Shown here piece by piece: positions 42,528 to 51,268 of a stretch of DNA of 64,000 nucleotides. A program made the translations under genes and the position numbers. Below the pieces are notes generated by a model, which searched no databases, was not told where the DNA came from, and was given only the letters and a program-made list of their open reading frames with translations. The DNA comes from Actinacidiphila bryophytorum (GTDB lineage Bacteria; Actinomycetota; Actinomycetes; Streptomycetales; Streptomycetaceae). The stretch spans positions 186,001 to 250,000 of the forward strand of contig NZ_JAFFIX010000008.1 in assembly GCF_016916835.1 (NCBI RefSeq). The letters are read 5' to 3'. The number at the start of each line of letters is the position of its first letter. The first letter of the stretch is position 1.

Positions 42528-44483
42528 TTACCGCGGGCGCTCGATCCGTACCCGCAGGGGTCCCTGCACGCCCGGGGCCGCGTGCAGGGTCAGCCGGGTG
42601 AGCCGGTCGCCCCAGGAGTGCCGCAGCAGGAGGTCGTCCAGCGCGCGCACCTCGGCGCTGCCCGTCAACTGCCGGTGATCCCAGGTGAGTTGCAGCGCAC
42701 GGCCGCCGCCCGCACGGACGTCGGCGCGGCCTTCGCCGACGGTGACCTCCCCCGCCACGACGTGGTGCAGCCGCAGGACGGCAGGGGCCCGCTGCGGCTC
42801 GTCCTCGACCAGGACGTACGCCGGCCCGCCGCCTGCCGCGCGTACCAGCCGGACGGTGCGGCGCCAGCCGGCGAGCAGCCCGGTGGGGTAGGCGGCGGCG
42901 AGGTCCGCGGTCCACACGGTGGCGTCCTCGCCGATCTCGGCGCGTACGCCGTGGGCGCGGTGGTGTGCTCCGGGCTGCTGCTCGGCCCCCGGCTCTGGCA
43001 CGTTGTGCCAGCCGCTGCGCAGCGGCCAGGCCCGGTAGCGGTCGGGGCCGAAGCTCGCGGCGGTGTACGTGGGCTGCCCGATGTCCACGACGACGGGGGC
43101 GCCGTCGAGGGCGACCCAGTAGGAGCCGACGTCGAGGTGGTTGTGGCGTTCGGCGTTGTGCCCGCCCTTGACGGCGAGGGCGAGGCCCTGCGTGCTGCCG
43201 GCCCGTTCGCGGGCGACCAGCAGCTCCACCCGGGGCAGCCAGACGTCGCGGGCCGCCCAGCTGTCCGCGGGCGGCGGGTCGGCGAGTGCGGCCTGCCAGC
43301 CCGGTGCGCTGAGCGCGGCCAAGGCCCGGCCGAGCCCGTCGTCCTGATGGGCCGTCACACCGCGAGCCCGGGCGCGGGCCACGGCGTGCGCGGTGACGCC
43401 GGGGTCGCCGAGCCGCCGGCCCCAGTGGAAGAGGACGTGCCAGGGCTGCTCCGCGGGCGGGCGTGCGGGTGCGTCGCCGACGTTGACGTACCAGGGTCCG
43501 CCCCAGTGCATCCGGTGCGGGTAGCGCAGGAGTTCGGGCAGGACCGGCAGGCCGCGCGCGTCGAGGGCCGGGCCGCCGACCGCGGCGAGCAGGTCGAGCG
43601 ACTCCAGCAGCCGGCAGGCGCCCTGCCACCAGTAGGCGACGCCCTCGTCCACGCCGCCGTCGTCGGGGAGCACCGCCACGAAGTGGTCCAGGCCCCGGAC
43701 GACCAGGCTCACGACCTCCGCGCGCTCGGCGTCGTCGTCGGTGAGCAGCAGCGCGGCGGTGAGCACCGCACTGTGGATCCAGGGGTTCCAGTTGTGCGCG
43801 TCGCCGTCCAGGCCGATCCAGTGCCAGTCCCTGGTCCGCAGGAAGGGCGCGAGCACCCGCTGCCGCACCTCGCGGCGGAGCCGGCGGCGCAGGCCGGGGA
43901 CCCGCTGGTCGAACCGCTCCCCCAGGACGTGGTCGGCCCAGGCGGCCAGCGACGCGACCTCGGCGGCGCCCAGGTCGAGGAAGGGGTCGTCCGGGTCGGG
44001 CACGACCTCGCCGCGCCCCGCGGTGTGGCGGTCGTGCGGCGCCCAGCACCAGGTGCCGGCCTCGGCGAAGGCCAGCAAACCGTCGGCGGCGGCGTCCAGG
44101 TAGGGCGCGGCGCCGGGCGGAGCACCGGCAGGCGCGGCCTCGTCGGCGAGTACGGCGGCGAGCACGAACAGCGCCGTGCGCGACCGCAGCGCCCGCGCCT
44201 GGTCCTCGTAGGCGGTGCGCACCCCGTCGCGGAAGGTCCGGGCCCAGTCCGAGGCGCGCAGCACGGGGGCGTTCCTGGCCAGTTCGGCGTCCGCGTCCTT
44301 CAGCAGGGCGCTCCTGGTCGCCGCGTCCACCGCGTCCCACACGCCCCGCTCCCCCACCCGCGGCACGGGCGCCCGGGCGGCGGGGTCCCGCAGCACACCG
44401 GCGGCGACGGCCTGCCCGGGTGCGAGGCCGAGGACGTCGGACAGCGGGCGGGCGGCGGAAGGCGGCGAGGGCATGGCGGTCAC
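42528..44483 (-). CDS. Heparinase II/III-family protein
   Basis: This 651-residue protein without a signal peptide has an alpha/alpha-barrel N-terminal half (GLDGDAHNWNPWIHSAVL) and a beta-sheet C-terminal half. The latter contains the heparinase II/III signature around NHLDVGSYWVALDGAPVVVD (two His and Asn). Such enzymes are polysaccharide lyases or exo-lyases on uronate-containing glycans. The GTG at 44483 has GGAG five bases upstream. Its closeness to DUF2264 suggests a second, uronate-related island, though it is on the opposite strand. Confidence 0.8.
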   Translation of the reverse strand: MTAMPSPPSAARPLSDVLGLAPGQAVAAGVLRDPAARAPVPRVGERGVWDAVDAATRSALLKDADAELARNAPVLRASDWARTFRDGVRTAYEDQARALRSRTALFVLAAVLADEAAPAGAPPGAAPYLDAAADGLLAFAEAGTWCWAPHDRHTAGRGEVVPDPDDPFLDLGAAEVASLAAWADHVLGERFDQRVPGLRRRLRREVRQRVLAPFLRTRDWHWIGLDGDAHNWNPWIHSAVLTAALLLTDDDAERAEVVSLVVRGLDHFVAVLPDDGGVDEGVAYWWQGACRLLESLDLLAAVGGPALDARGLPVLPELLRYPHRMHWGGPWYVNVGDAPARPPAEQPWHVLFHWGRRLGDPGVTAHAVARARARGVTAHQDDGLGRALAALSAPGWQAALADPPPADSWAARDVWLPRVELLVARERAGSTQGLALAVKGGHNAERHNHLDVGSYWVALDGAPVVVDIGQPTYTAASFGPDRYRAWPLRSGWHNVPEPGAEQQPGAHHRAHGVRAEIGEDATVWTADLAAAYPTGLLAGWRRTVRLVRAAGGGPAYVLVEDEPQRAPAVLRLHHVVAGEVTVGEGRADVRAGGGRALQLTWDHRQLTGSAEVRALDDLLLRHSWGDRLTRLTLHAAPGVQGPLRVRIERPR

Positions 44484-44635
44484 GATGGCTCCTGGGATCG
44501 ACCGGCCACGCTAGCCGCGCTCCGATCGGCGCGGCACCCGTACGAACCGGGTCGTCCGCATTCGCACATGATCGGTCAGGCCCGTGCTTCCACCAGGGCG
44601 GACGGGAGGGCGCCCCGGCGTGGTTGACTTCCCCG

Positions 44636-45292
44636 GTGACCGACTACGACGTCCTGCGGGTCTTCTGCGGAGCCGACGGCCGCCACGGCAACGAACTGGC
44701 CGTCGTACGCGACGGGTCGACCGTGGCCGACCCCGGCGAGCGGCAGGTGCTGGCCGCGAAGCTGGGGTTCAGCGAGACCGTCTTCGTCGACGACCCCGAG
44801 CGGGGCGACATCGACATCTACACGCCCACCCTGCGGCTGCCCTTCGCCGGGCACCCCTGCGTGGGCACCGGGTGGCTGCTCGACCTGCCGGAACTGGTCA
44901 CGCCCGCGGGCGTGGTGGGAGTGCGGCTCGACGGCGAGTTCACCTGGATCGAGGCGATGGCGGCCTGGGCGCCGCCGCGCACCCTGCGCCAGTACGGCTC
45001 GGCCGAGGAGGTCGAGGCACTGGACGTGCCGCCGCCGGGCGAGTGGGTCTACGCCTGGGCCTGGCAGGACAAGGCGGCGGGCCGGGTCCGGGCCAGGGCC
45101 TTCCCCGGCCGGGACGACGGCATCGACGAGGACGAGGCCACCGGGGCCGCGGCCCTGCTGCTCACCCACCGGCTCGGCCGCGCTCTGAACATCGCCCAGG
45201 GCCTGGGCTCGCAGATCCTGACCGCCCCGCACCCCGACGGCCTGATCGAGGTGGGCGGCCGGGTCCGGCTGGACGGCCAGGAGTCCGCCTAG
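44636..45292 (+). CDS. PhzF-family protein, short form
   Basis: This 218-residue protein has the PhzF fold markers: RHGNELAVV, the catalytic Glu47 in GFSETVFV, PFAGHPCVGTG, and the second-half DEDEATGAAALL. It is about 60 residues shorter than PhzF or typical epimerase homologues, but both halves are present. The function is unknown, probably isomerase-like. The GTG at 44636 begins the conserved fold; the ribosome site is weak. Its TAG stop lies inside the left terminus of the palindromic element that follows. Confidence 0.8.
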   Translation: MTDYDVLRVFCGADGRHGNELAVVRDGSTVADPGERQVLAAKLGFSETVFVDDPERGDIDIYTPTLRLPFAGHPCVGTGWLLDLPELVTPAGVVGVRLDGEFTWIEAMAAWAPPRTLRQYGSAEEVEALDVPPPGEWVYAWAWQDKAAGRVRARAFPGRDDGIDEDEATGAAALLLTHRLGRALNIAQGLGSQILTAPHPDGLIEVGGRVRLDGQESA

Positions 45293-45470
45293 GCCGTGTT
45301 TTGGAAGTAGCGCCGTCCGCCCACAGGGCGGGCCCCGCGGCGTCCGGTGCGTGCGATCGCAAGGCGGAGGGTCGTCCTCGTAGTGGGCCTACTCGGACGA
45401 CTCCGACAACGCAGCGAGCGTGCGTGCCAGACGCCGCGGGGCAGGCGGGACTTCCACAACACGGCCTAGG
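45288..45470. mobile_element. MITE-like palindromic element
   Basis: A 183-bp element has 21-base terminal inverted repeats matching at 20 of 21 positions (45288-45308 and 45450-45470, starting CCTAGGCCGTGTT). The interior is also largely self-complementary: CCCCGCGGCGTC near 45333 pairs with GACGCCGCGGGG near 45431, and GTCGTCC near 45371 with GGACGAC near 45395. It encodes nothing. Its end bases appear again at position 1 of the window. No target-site duplication was found. Confidence 0.7.
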
Positions 45471-45471
45471 C

Positions 45472-45615
45472 CCGTCCCGCTCCCGTCGTCGGACCCGGCA
45501 GCGCCCCGGTCCGCTCCGGCGCCGGATCGCGTCACGCTGGGCGGGCGCCCTGGTCGTGGCGAGCACGCTGCCCGTGGCCCTCGGCTACCGGGGCCGCACC
45601 GCCGAGGGCGCCTGA
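45472..45615 (+). pseudogene. Possible C-terminal remnant of an unidentified gene
   Basis: Starting right after the palindromic element, an open frame with strong actinomycete codon bias runs 47 codons to a TGA. It contains a hydrophobic segment (WAGALVVASTLPVALGY). It lacks a start with a ribosome site, and the element may have cut it off. It could equally be chance. Confidence 0.25.
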
Positions 45616-45662
45616 GGGGCGGGCTTCGGCGTGCGCCTCAGCCCGCTCCCCGGCGCCCCGGG

Positions 45663-46070
45663 TCACATGGCGGCCGGGGAGTTCTGGTACGCGGCAAGCA
45701 GCCAGCGGCCGTCGCGGCGGGTCAGGACCCAGGTGGCGATCGAGGCGCGGTCGGTCGCGCCCTCGGTCTCGCCGGGGAAGACCACGTTGGTCTCGCTGAC
45801 CACCACGGCCGCGTCGTGGTTGAGGAAGCGGATGTCGCGCACCTTGTTGGTCGTGGTCGAGCCCTTCAGGTAGGTGCTGAAGCCGGCCTGCATGCTCTGC
45901 CGGATCTCCTCGCGGGAGGCGCGGTAGGAGCCGGGCAGGATGGCGCTGGCGTCCTCGGTGTAGTCGGCGACGAACGCGTCGGCGTCATGCGCGTCCCATG
46001 CGTCGTAGACACCCCCGAGCACCCGGAGGATGGCGGTCTCGTCGGCGGTGTGCGTCTGGTTCGCGGTCAC
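45663..46070 (-). CDS. SnoaL/SgcJ-like NTF2-fold protein
   Basis: This 135-residue single-domain protein has the NTF2 cone pattern of the SgcJ/EcaC group (VYDAWDAHDADAFVADYTED near the N-terminus, WLLAAYQNSP at the end). Members are small cyclase-like, hydrolase-like or binding proteins; no catalytic role can be assigned. GAGGG precedes the GTG at 46070. It follows an ECF sigma factor that itself has a SnoaL-like tail, so the two may form one stress or sensing unit. Confidence 0.85.
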   Translation of the reverse strand: MTANQTHTADETAILRVLGGVYDAWDAHDADAFVADYTEDASAILPGSYRASREEIRQSMQAGFSTYLKGSTTTNKVRDIRFLNHDAAVVVSETNVVFPGETEGATDRASIATWVLTRRDGRWLLAAYQNSPAAM

Positions 46071-46204
46071 GGTTTTCCCTCGCTCTGTCGTGCGGGTGCG
46101 GATTGCCGGGGTCTGCGGCGCACCGGGAGTCACGTGCGGCTCCACGAGTACATACCGGCGCCGCCGCCGGGACTCATCGCGCGTGCGCAGATTTCTTCCG
46201 GCGG

Positions 46205-47161
46205 TCAGGCGCCGATCGCGGGTGCCAGGCCGAAGGCCGCGAAGACCTCGGCGTCCTGGAAGACGGTGTTCCTGCTGATGCCCGCCGCGGTGACGGTGAA
46301 GACCTGGAGGGTGTGCAGCTCGAAGGCGCCGCCGCCGGCGAGGTTGTACGCGGCGAAGCCGGGCTGGCCGTTGGCCGCGACGGGAACCAGCCGCCACCGG
46401 GTGCCCGCCTTGGCGAAGACCCAGTCCATGAAGCGGCCGTAGTTGTCGCGCCCGGTGAACCAGTTGAGGACCGGCGGCATCTCCATGAGGACGTCGTCGG
46501 CCAGCAGCCGCTTGAGCCCCTCGACGTCGGCGTTCACGAAGGCCTTCATGTAGCGCTCGACACACGCCCGCTGCTCGGCCACGGAGGGTTCCGCGACCTG
46601 GTCCTCCAGCACCCCCGCGCTGTCCAGCCGGGCGCGCGCCCGCTGCAGCGAGCTGTTGACCGACGCGACCGACGTCCCCAGGATGTCCGCGGTCTCGGCC
46701 GCGGAGAAGGCAAGCACCTCGCGCAGGATCAGGGCGGCCCGCTGGCGCGCGGACAGGTGCTGCAGCGCGGCGACGAAGGCCAGCCGCAGGCTGCCGCGGT
46801 CGACGGCCGCGCCCGCCGGGTCGCCCAGGTGCAGCAGCGCGTCGGGCACCGGCTGGAGCCAGGTGGCCTCGCCACCGTGGACCAGCGGGTCGAGCGCCTC
46901 CCGCTGGGGGACCGTGCCGGAGGGCAGTGGCCGGCGGCGGCGGGTCTCCAGGGCGGTCAGGCAGGCGTTCGTGGCGATCCGGTAGAGCCAGGTGCGCAGG
47001 GCGCTGCGGGCCGGGTCGTAGCTCTCGCGTGCCCGCCAGGCCCGCAGGTAGGTCTCCTGGACCAGGTCCTCGGCGTCGTGGACCGAGCCGAGGATGCGGT
47101 AGCAGTGCGCGAGCAGTTCCCGCCGGTAGGGCTCGATCCGCGGGCCGAAGTCGTCCACCAT
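46205..47161 (-). CDS. ECF sigma factor with C-terminal SnoaL-like domain (TIGR02960/ECF56 type)
   Basis: This 318-residue sigma factor has region 2 (LAHCYRILGSVHDAEDLVQE and TWLYRIATNACL), region 4 (LPARQ-type stretch LSARQRAALILREVLAF with the HTH ETADILGTSVASVNS) and a C-terminal NTF2/SnoaL domain of about 125 residues (from VERYMKAFVNADVEGLKRLL). This is the SigG-like group with a built-in regulatory domain; no anti-sigma gene is adjacent. The ATG at 47161 is the natural start. Confidence 0.92.
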   Translation of the reverse strand: MVDDFGPRIEPYRRELLAHCYRILGSVHDAEDLVQETYLRAWRARESYDPARSALRTWLYRIATNACLTALETRRRRPLPSGTVPQREALDPLVHGGEATWLQPVPDALLHLGDPAGAAVDRGSLRLAFVAALQHLSARQRAALILREVLAFSAAETADILGTSVASVNSSLQRARARLDSAGVLEDQVAEPSVAEQRACVERYMKAFVNADVEGLKRLLADDVLMEMPPVLNWFTGRDNYGRFMDWVFAKAGTRWRLVPVAANGQPGFAAYNLAGGGAFELHTLQVFTVTAAGISRNTVFQDAEVFAAFGLAPAIGA

Positions 47162-47244
47162 GGTCCGCCACCCCCGGCTGTGCTGCCGCTCCTGCCGGCG
47201 ACTCTAACGCACCTGCGCGCTGCCGCCGCGGCTTGCCCTCCGGT

Positions 47245-47523
47245 CTACTGGGCCGCCTTGGCGTTGGCCGCCGCGTCCGTCGTCGCCTCGTGGAGGAGCT
47301 GCCTGCCCAGGTCGAGCAGTGCGCGCCCGGCGGCGTACTCGTCGCCGATGGCGGGCACGGGCGGGTCGTCCGGGTTGCGCTGCGCGGTGGTGCGGGTGCG
47401 CAGCGTGCGGTCGCCGGTGTCGAGGGCCGCCTTGACGGTGGTGGCGTCCTGGCTCTCCTCGGCGATCTCCAGATCCAGCGTCCAGGTCTTGGTGCGCGGC
47501 TGCGCCGCTGTCTGCTGCTGCAT
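47245..47523 (-). CDS. DUF1876-family small protein
   Basis: This 92-residue protein matches DUF1876: KTWTLDLEIAEESQDATTVK, the arginine/threonine pattern RTRTTAQRNPDD, PAIGDEYAAGRAL and a short C-terminal helix. The family is common in actinomycetes, has an alpha/beta fold resembling a double-stranded RNA-binding domain, and lacks a firm function. The ATG at 47523 fits the domain start, although its ribosome site is poor. Confidence 0.8.
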   Translation of the reverse strand: MQQQTAAQPRTKTWTLDLEIAEESQDATTVKAALDTGDRTLRTRTTAQRNPDDPPVPAIGDEYAAGRALLDLGRQLLHEATTDAAANAKAAQ

Positions 47524-47702
47524 CACGAGCCGTCCGTTCCCGTACGCGTGTCGTTTCCGGGTGCCGGACCACGCCGTACGCTGCCGCGTGCGGCTCTGGC
47601 GCGCCTGGCGCCGAGCCACGTCCGGCCCCTTCGTGCCAGGACGCCTGCCCGGCCAGGACCACGGCAAACGGCCGCCAAGGGAAGAGGGGCCGGGAAAATC
47701 AT

Positions 47703-47740
47703 GAAGGGTCCCCGCGGGCCTTCGCCCGCAGGAACCCTTC
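47703..47740 (-). terminator. Terminator of the cyclophilin gene
   Basis: Arms 47703-47719 and 47724-47740 pair at 15 of 17 positions around a four-base loop, 15 bases after the cyclophilin stop. ATGATTTT follows on the minus strand. Confidence 0.75.
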
Positions 47741-47755
47741 GGCGGAACCGTGGGA

Positions 47756-48247
47756 TCAGTCGACGGTGCCGGACGCGGTGATGACGACCTTCGCCGAGAG
47801 CTGGCCGCTGCGCGACCCCTTGCCCTCGATCAGCTTGACCAGCTCCGAGCCCTCGACGACCTCGCCGAAGACGACGTGCTTGCCGTCGAGCCAGGGGGTG
47901 GGAACGGTCGTGACGAAGAACTGCGAGCCGTTGGTGTTCGGCCCGGCGTTCGCCATCGACAGCAGGAACGGCCGGTCGTGCTTGAGCTGGAAGTTCTCGT
48001 CCTTGAACTTCTCGCCGTAGATGCTCTTGCCGCCGCGGCCGTCACCGGAGGTGAAGTCGCCGCCCTGGAGCATGAACTCCGGGATGACCCGGTGGAAGGC
48101 GGAGCCCGCGTAGCCGAAGCCGTGCTCGCCGGTGGCGAGCTCGCGGAAGTTCCTGGCGGTCTCGGGCACCACGTCGTCGAAGAGCCGGAAGACGATGCGT
48201 CCGGACGGCTCACCGTTGACAGAGATGTCGAAGTACACATTGTTCAT
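47756..48247 (-). CDS. Cyclophilin-type peptidyl-prolyl cis-trans isomerase
   Basis: This 163-residue cytoplasmic cyclophilin has the complete active-site set: [15 protein letters not shown] (catalytic Arg, Phe, Met, Gln), [14 protein letters not shown] and [10 protein letters not shown]. It catalyses proline isomerisation in protein folding and is conserved housekeeping in Streptomyces. The ATG at 48247 fits family length; a second in-frame ATG is three codons upstream. Confidence 0.95.
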   Translation of the reverse strand: MNNVYFDISVNGEPSGRIVFRLFDDVVPETARNFRELATGEHGFGYAGSAFHRVIPEFMLQGGDFTSGDGRGGKSIYGEKFKDENFQLKHDRPFLLSMANAGPNTNGSQFFVTTVPTPWLDGKHVVFGEVVEGSELVKLIEGKGSRSGQLSAKVVITASGTVD

Positions 48248-48320
48248 GTGCCCCATCCTTGCATCCCGGTGACCGCGGGCGGTGCGTCGGGGCCGCCTCC
48301 CGGCCGTGTCAGCCCGCCCG

Positions 48321-49724
48321 TCAGGCCAGCAGATCGCCGATCGCGGCGATCCCCTCGCCGATCGCACGCTCGCTCACGTTGCCGAAGCCGAGGACGATTC
48401 GTGCCGGTTGCGGGGCCTTCCCCGCCCGGTTGGCGCTCATGCCGTACAGGCCGACACCGCGGGCGCGGGCCGCGTCCACCACCGCCCGCTCGTCGGCGCC
48501 CGCGGGCAGGTGTGCGACCGCGTGGAAACCGGCGGCCAGGCCCGTGAGGCGTACGCCGGGGGCGTGCGCGGCAAGCGCCGCGACCAGTGCCTCGCGCCGG
48601 GCGGCGTACACCGTACGCATCCGGCGCAGGTGCCGGTCGTAGCGCCCGGACTCCAGCAGCCGGGCCAGCGCGAGCTGGTCCAGGGTGGGCGAGCCCCGGT
48701 CGTCGAGCTGCTTGTACGCGGTGACGCTGCCGGTGAGCGCGGGCGGGCACAGCAGCCAGCCGATGCGCAGGGCGGGTGCCAGCGACTTGCTGACCGTGCC
48801 GATCGCGACGACCCGGTCGGCGGCCAGCCCCTGCACCGCGCCGACCGGGTCGCGGTCGTCGTAGCGGAACTCGGCGTCGTAGTCGTCCTCGATGACGTAG
48901 CCGTCGTGGGCGGCGGCCCACTCGACCAGGGCCAGCCGCCGCCGTGCGGCCATCACCACACCGGTCGGCCACTGGTGGGCGGGCGTGACCAGGACGGCAC
49001 GGGCGCCGGTCGCGGTGAGCGCACCGACGTCGACACCCTCGTCGTCCACCGCTACGGGCACGGCCGCCATCCCGGCGTGCGCCGCGGCCGCAGCGGTCAT
49101 CGCGGGGGCGCCCGGGTCCTCGTAGGCAAGCGTACGCACCCCCGCCGCTGCCAGTGCTCGCAGCGTCAGGGCGAGGCCCTGTGCGTAGCCGGAGCAGACG
49201 ACCGTGCGCTCGGGGTCGGCGGCCGCTGCCCTGACCCGCCGCTGGTAGCCGGCGATCACCTCGCGCAGGTGCGCGCTGCCGCGCGGGTCGCCGTAGTCGA
49301 GCGCGGCGGTGGGCATGGCGCGGGCGGCCTCGCGGGTCGCCCACAGCCAGTCGGCCATCGGGAAGGAGCCGAGATCGGGCACGCCGGTCCTGAAGTCGGC
49401 CAGCAGCCGCGGGGGTTGCTCGGGGACGGCAGGCGGCGCGGGCGGCGGACAGGCGCCGGCCGCGACGCTTGTCGCGGCGCCCACACGGGAGACCAGGTAG
49501 CCCTCGGCCCGCAGTTGGGCGTAGCAGTCCTGCACGAGCCCGCGCGACAGGCCGAGCCTGCGGGCCAGTTCACGCGAGGACGGCAGGCGTTCGCCGACGT
49601 CGAGGCGCCCGCCGCGGATGGCGTCCCTGAGCTGGTCCTCCAGCTGGGCGCGCAGCGGGCGTGGGCTGTCCCTGTCGAGGGTGAGCAGCACCTCGGGCGA
49701 CAGACCGGACCACTCCAGCGGCAT
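48321..49724 (-). CDS. MocR/PdxR-type GntR regulator with aminotransferase domain
   Basis: This 467-residue protein has an N-terminal GntR winged HTH ([40 protein letters not shown]) and a fold-type I aminotransferase-like domain with the PLP lysine in [15 protein letters not shown] and the PLP-contact [13 protein letters not shown]. Such regulators sense PLP or PLP-amino acid adducts. It is divergent by 47 bp from the MFS gene at 49772, its likely target. Confidence 0.92.
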   Translation of the reverse strand: MPLEWSGLSPEVLLTLDRDSPRPLRAQLEDQLRDAIRGGRLDVGERLPSSRELARRLGLSRGLVQDCYAQLRAEGYLVSRVGAATSVAAGACPPPAPPAVPEQPPRLLADFRTGVPDLGSFPMADWLWATREAARAMPTAALDYGDPRGSAHLREVIAGYQRRVRAAAADPERTVVCSGYAQGLALTLRALAAAGVRTLAYEDPGAPAMTAAAAAHAGMAAVPVAVDDEGVDVGALTATGARAVLVTPAHQWPTGVVMAARRRLALVEWAAAHDGYVIEDDYDAEFRYDDRDPVGAVQGLAADRVVAIGTVSKSLAPALRIGWLLCPPALTGSVTAYKQLDDRGSPTLDQLALARLLESGRYDRHLRRMRTVYAARREALVAALAAHAPGVRLTGLAAGFHAVAHLPAGADERAVVDAARARGVGLYGMSANRAGKAPQPARIVLGFGNVSERAIGEGIAAIGDLLA

Positions 49725-49771
49725 GGAAATGGAGCTTACCGGGGGGCCGGTGCTTCCCTAACGTCGTCGCC

Positions 49772-51268
49772 ATGACCACCTCGCAGCCTCTGCACACCCC
49801 CACGCCCGCCCCCGCCGCCCTCCCGCCCGCCCGGCCGCCGCTGGTGACCAGACCGCTGCTGCTGCGTTTCGTGACCGTGGTCGGCGCGTCCGCGAGCTTC
49901 TTCCTGCTGCTGTCGGTCGTCCCGCTGTACGCCACCGCGTCCGGCGGCGACGCGGGCCTCGCGACGGGTGCGCTGATGCTCGCCACGGTGTGCGGCGAGC
50001 TGGCGACACCGCGGCTGGTGGCCCGCTTCGGCTACCGGTCGGCGCTGGCGGCCGGCCTGGTCCTGCTGGGGGCGCCGGCCCTGTTCCTGACCGCGTGGGG
50101 CGGCATGGGCTGGATCGTCGCGGGGTGCTGCCTGCGCGGCCTCGGCTTCGCACTGACGGTGGTGGCGGGCGGCGCGCTGACCGCCGCGCTGATCCCGGCG
50201 GAGCGCCGCGGCGAGGGCCTGGCCCTGGTCGGGGTGGTGTCCGGGGTGCCCTCACTGATCGCGCTGCCGCTGGGCGTATGGCTGGCCGACCGCTCCGGCT
50301 ACCTGCCGGTGTCGGTGCTGGCGGGACTGCTGGCCCTGGCCGTGGTCCCGGCGGTCCCGGGGCTGCCGGGGCGCGAGGAGCGCCCCGGCGACGAGGGCGC
50401 GGCGCCGGGGAGACGGCGGGCGGGGGCGGCCCTGGCACGGGCGGTGCGGACCTTCCGCATCGGCGGGCGGGGGTTCGGCCGGGGCGGGTCCAGCGTTCGC
50501 GGCGGGTCCGCCGGGCGGGGACCGGCCCGGCGCGGGTCCGGTGAGCGGAGGTCCGTCCGGGGCGGAACCGATGAGCGCGGATCCGTCGTTCGCGGGTCCG
50601 TCGTTCGCGGGTCCGTCGTTCGCGGGTCCGTCGTTCGCGGGTCCGGCGTTCGCGGGTCCGGCGTTCGAGGCGGGTCCGAAAGGCGCAGATCGGCCGGGCG
50701 CCAGTCCAGTGACCGCGGCGGGTCCGTCGGGCGCGGGTTGCGGGACGGCGGGCTGCTGCGGCCCGCCGGCGTCTTCACCGTCACCGCGCTCGGCGCGGGC
50801 ATCGTCGTGACCTTCCTGCCGCTGGCCGTGCCGGCGGGCGCCTCGGACGTGGTGGCCGCCGCGCTCTTCGTGCAGCCGGCCGCCGCGACCGCGACGCGGT
50901 GGTTCGCCGGGCGGCTCGGCGACCGGCACGGGCCCGGGCGGCTGGTGCTGCCGGGGCTGCTGCTGTCGGCCGCGGGGCTGCTGCTGACCGCGGCGACCGG
51001 AAGCACCGCCGCGGTGCTGTGCGGTGTCGCGGTCTTCGGCGCCGGGTTCGGGGTGGCGCAGAACGCCACGCTCGCGCTGATGTACTCCCGGGTGTCCACG
51101 GCCGGTTACAGCACGGTGAGCGCGCTGTGGAACGTCGGCTACGACGCCGGCATGGGCGCGGGCGCGGTCGGGTTCGGCGCCCTGGCCGCGGCCACGGGCT
51201 ACCCGGCGGCCTTCGCCCTGACCGCGGCGGCGATGCTGCTCGCCTTCCGGCCCGCGCGCCGGGCCTGA
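49772..51268 (+). CDS. MFS transporter with repeat-expanded central loop
   Basis: This 498-residue major facilitator protein has six predicted segments on each side of a cytoplasmic loop of about 115 residues (about 210-325). Family loops are usually a few tens of residues. The loop is Arg/Gly/Ser-rich, unlike the rest, and contains six five-residue units of RGSVV/RGSGV type encoded by a 15-bp DNA repeat. The membrane halves look intact. The substrate is unknown; the divergent MocR regulator suggests export of a small metabolite or amino-acid-like compound. Confidence 0.88.
   Translation: MTTSQPLHTPTPAPAALPPARPPLVTRPLLLRFVTVVGASASFFLLLSVVPLYATASGGDAGLATGALMLATVCGELATPRLVARFGYRSALAAGLVLLGAPALFLTAWGGMGWIVAGCCLRGLGFALTVVAGGALTAALIPAERRGEGLALVGVVSGVPSLIALPLGVWLADRSGYLPVSVLAGLLALAVVPAVPGLPGREERPGDEGAAPGRRRAGAALARAVRTFRIGGRGFGRGGSSVRGGSAGRGPARRGSGERRSVRGGTDERGSVVRGSVVRGSVVRGSVVRGSGVRGSGVRGGSERRRSAGRQSSDRGGSVGRGLRDGGLLRPAGVFTVTALGAGIVVTFLPLAVPAGASDVVAAALFVQPAAATATRWFAGRLGDRHGPGRLVLPGLLLSAAGLLLTAATGSTAAVLCGVAVFGAGFGVAQNATLALMYSRVSTAGYSTVSALWNVGYDAGMGAGAVGFGALAAATGYPAAFALTAAAMLLAFRPARRA
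50582..50671 (+). repeat. Six-unit 15-bp tandem repeat inside the MFS gene
   Basis: Units of TCCGTCGTTCGCGGG occur at 50582, 50597, 50612 and 50627 without change; units at 50642 and 50657 carry substitutions. Because the unit is 15 bp, copy-number change keeps the frame and adds or removes five residues. Confidence 0.9.

Noticed and set aside
45420..46442. A 340-codon plus-strand frame after the palindromic element
   Set aside because: It crosses the SnoaL gene on the other strand and shows no domain; only the short biased stretch 45472-45615 in a different frame looked worth noting.
50541..50810. An 89-codon frame with SFAGP repeats over the MFS loop
   Set aside because: The repeat is simply the 15-bp DNA unit read in another frame; it has no ribosome site and lies within the transporter gene.
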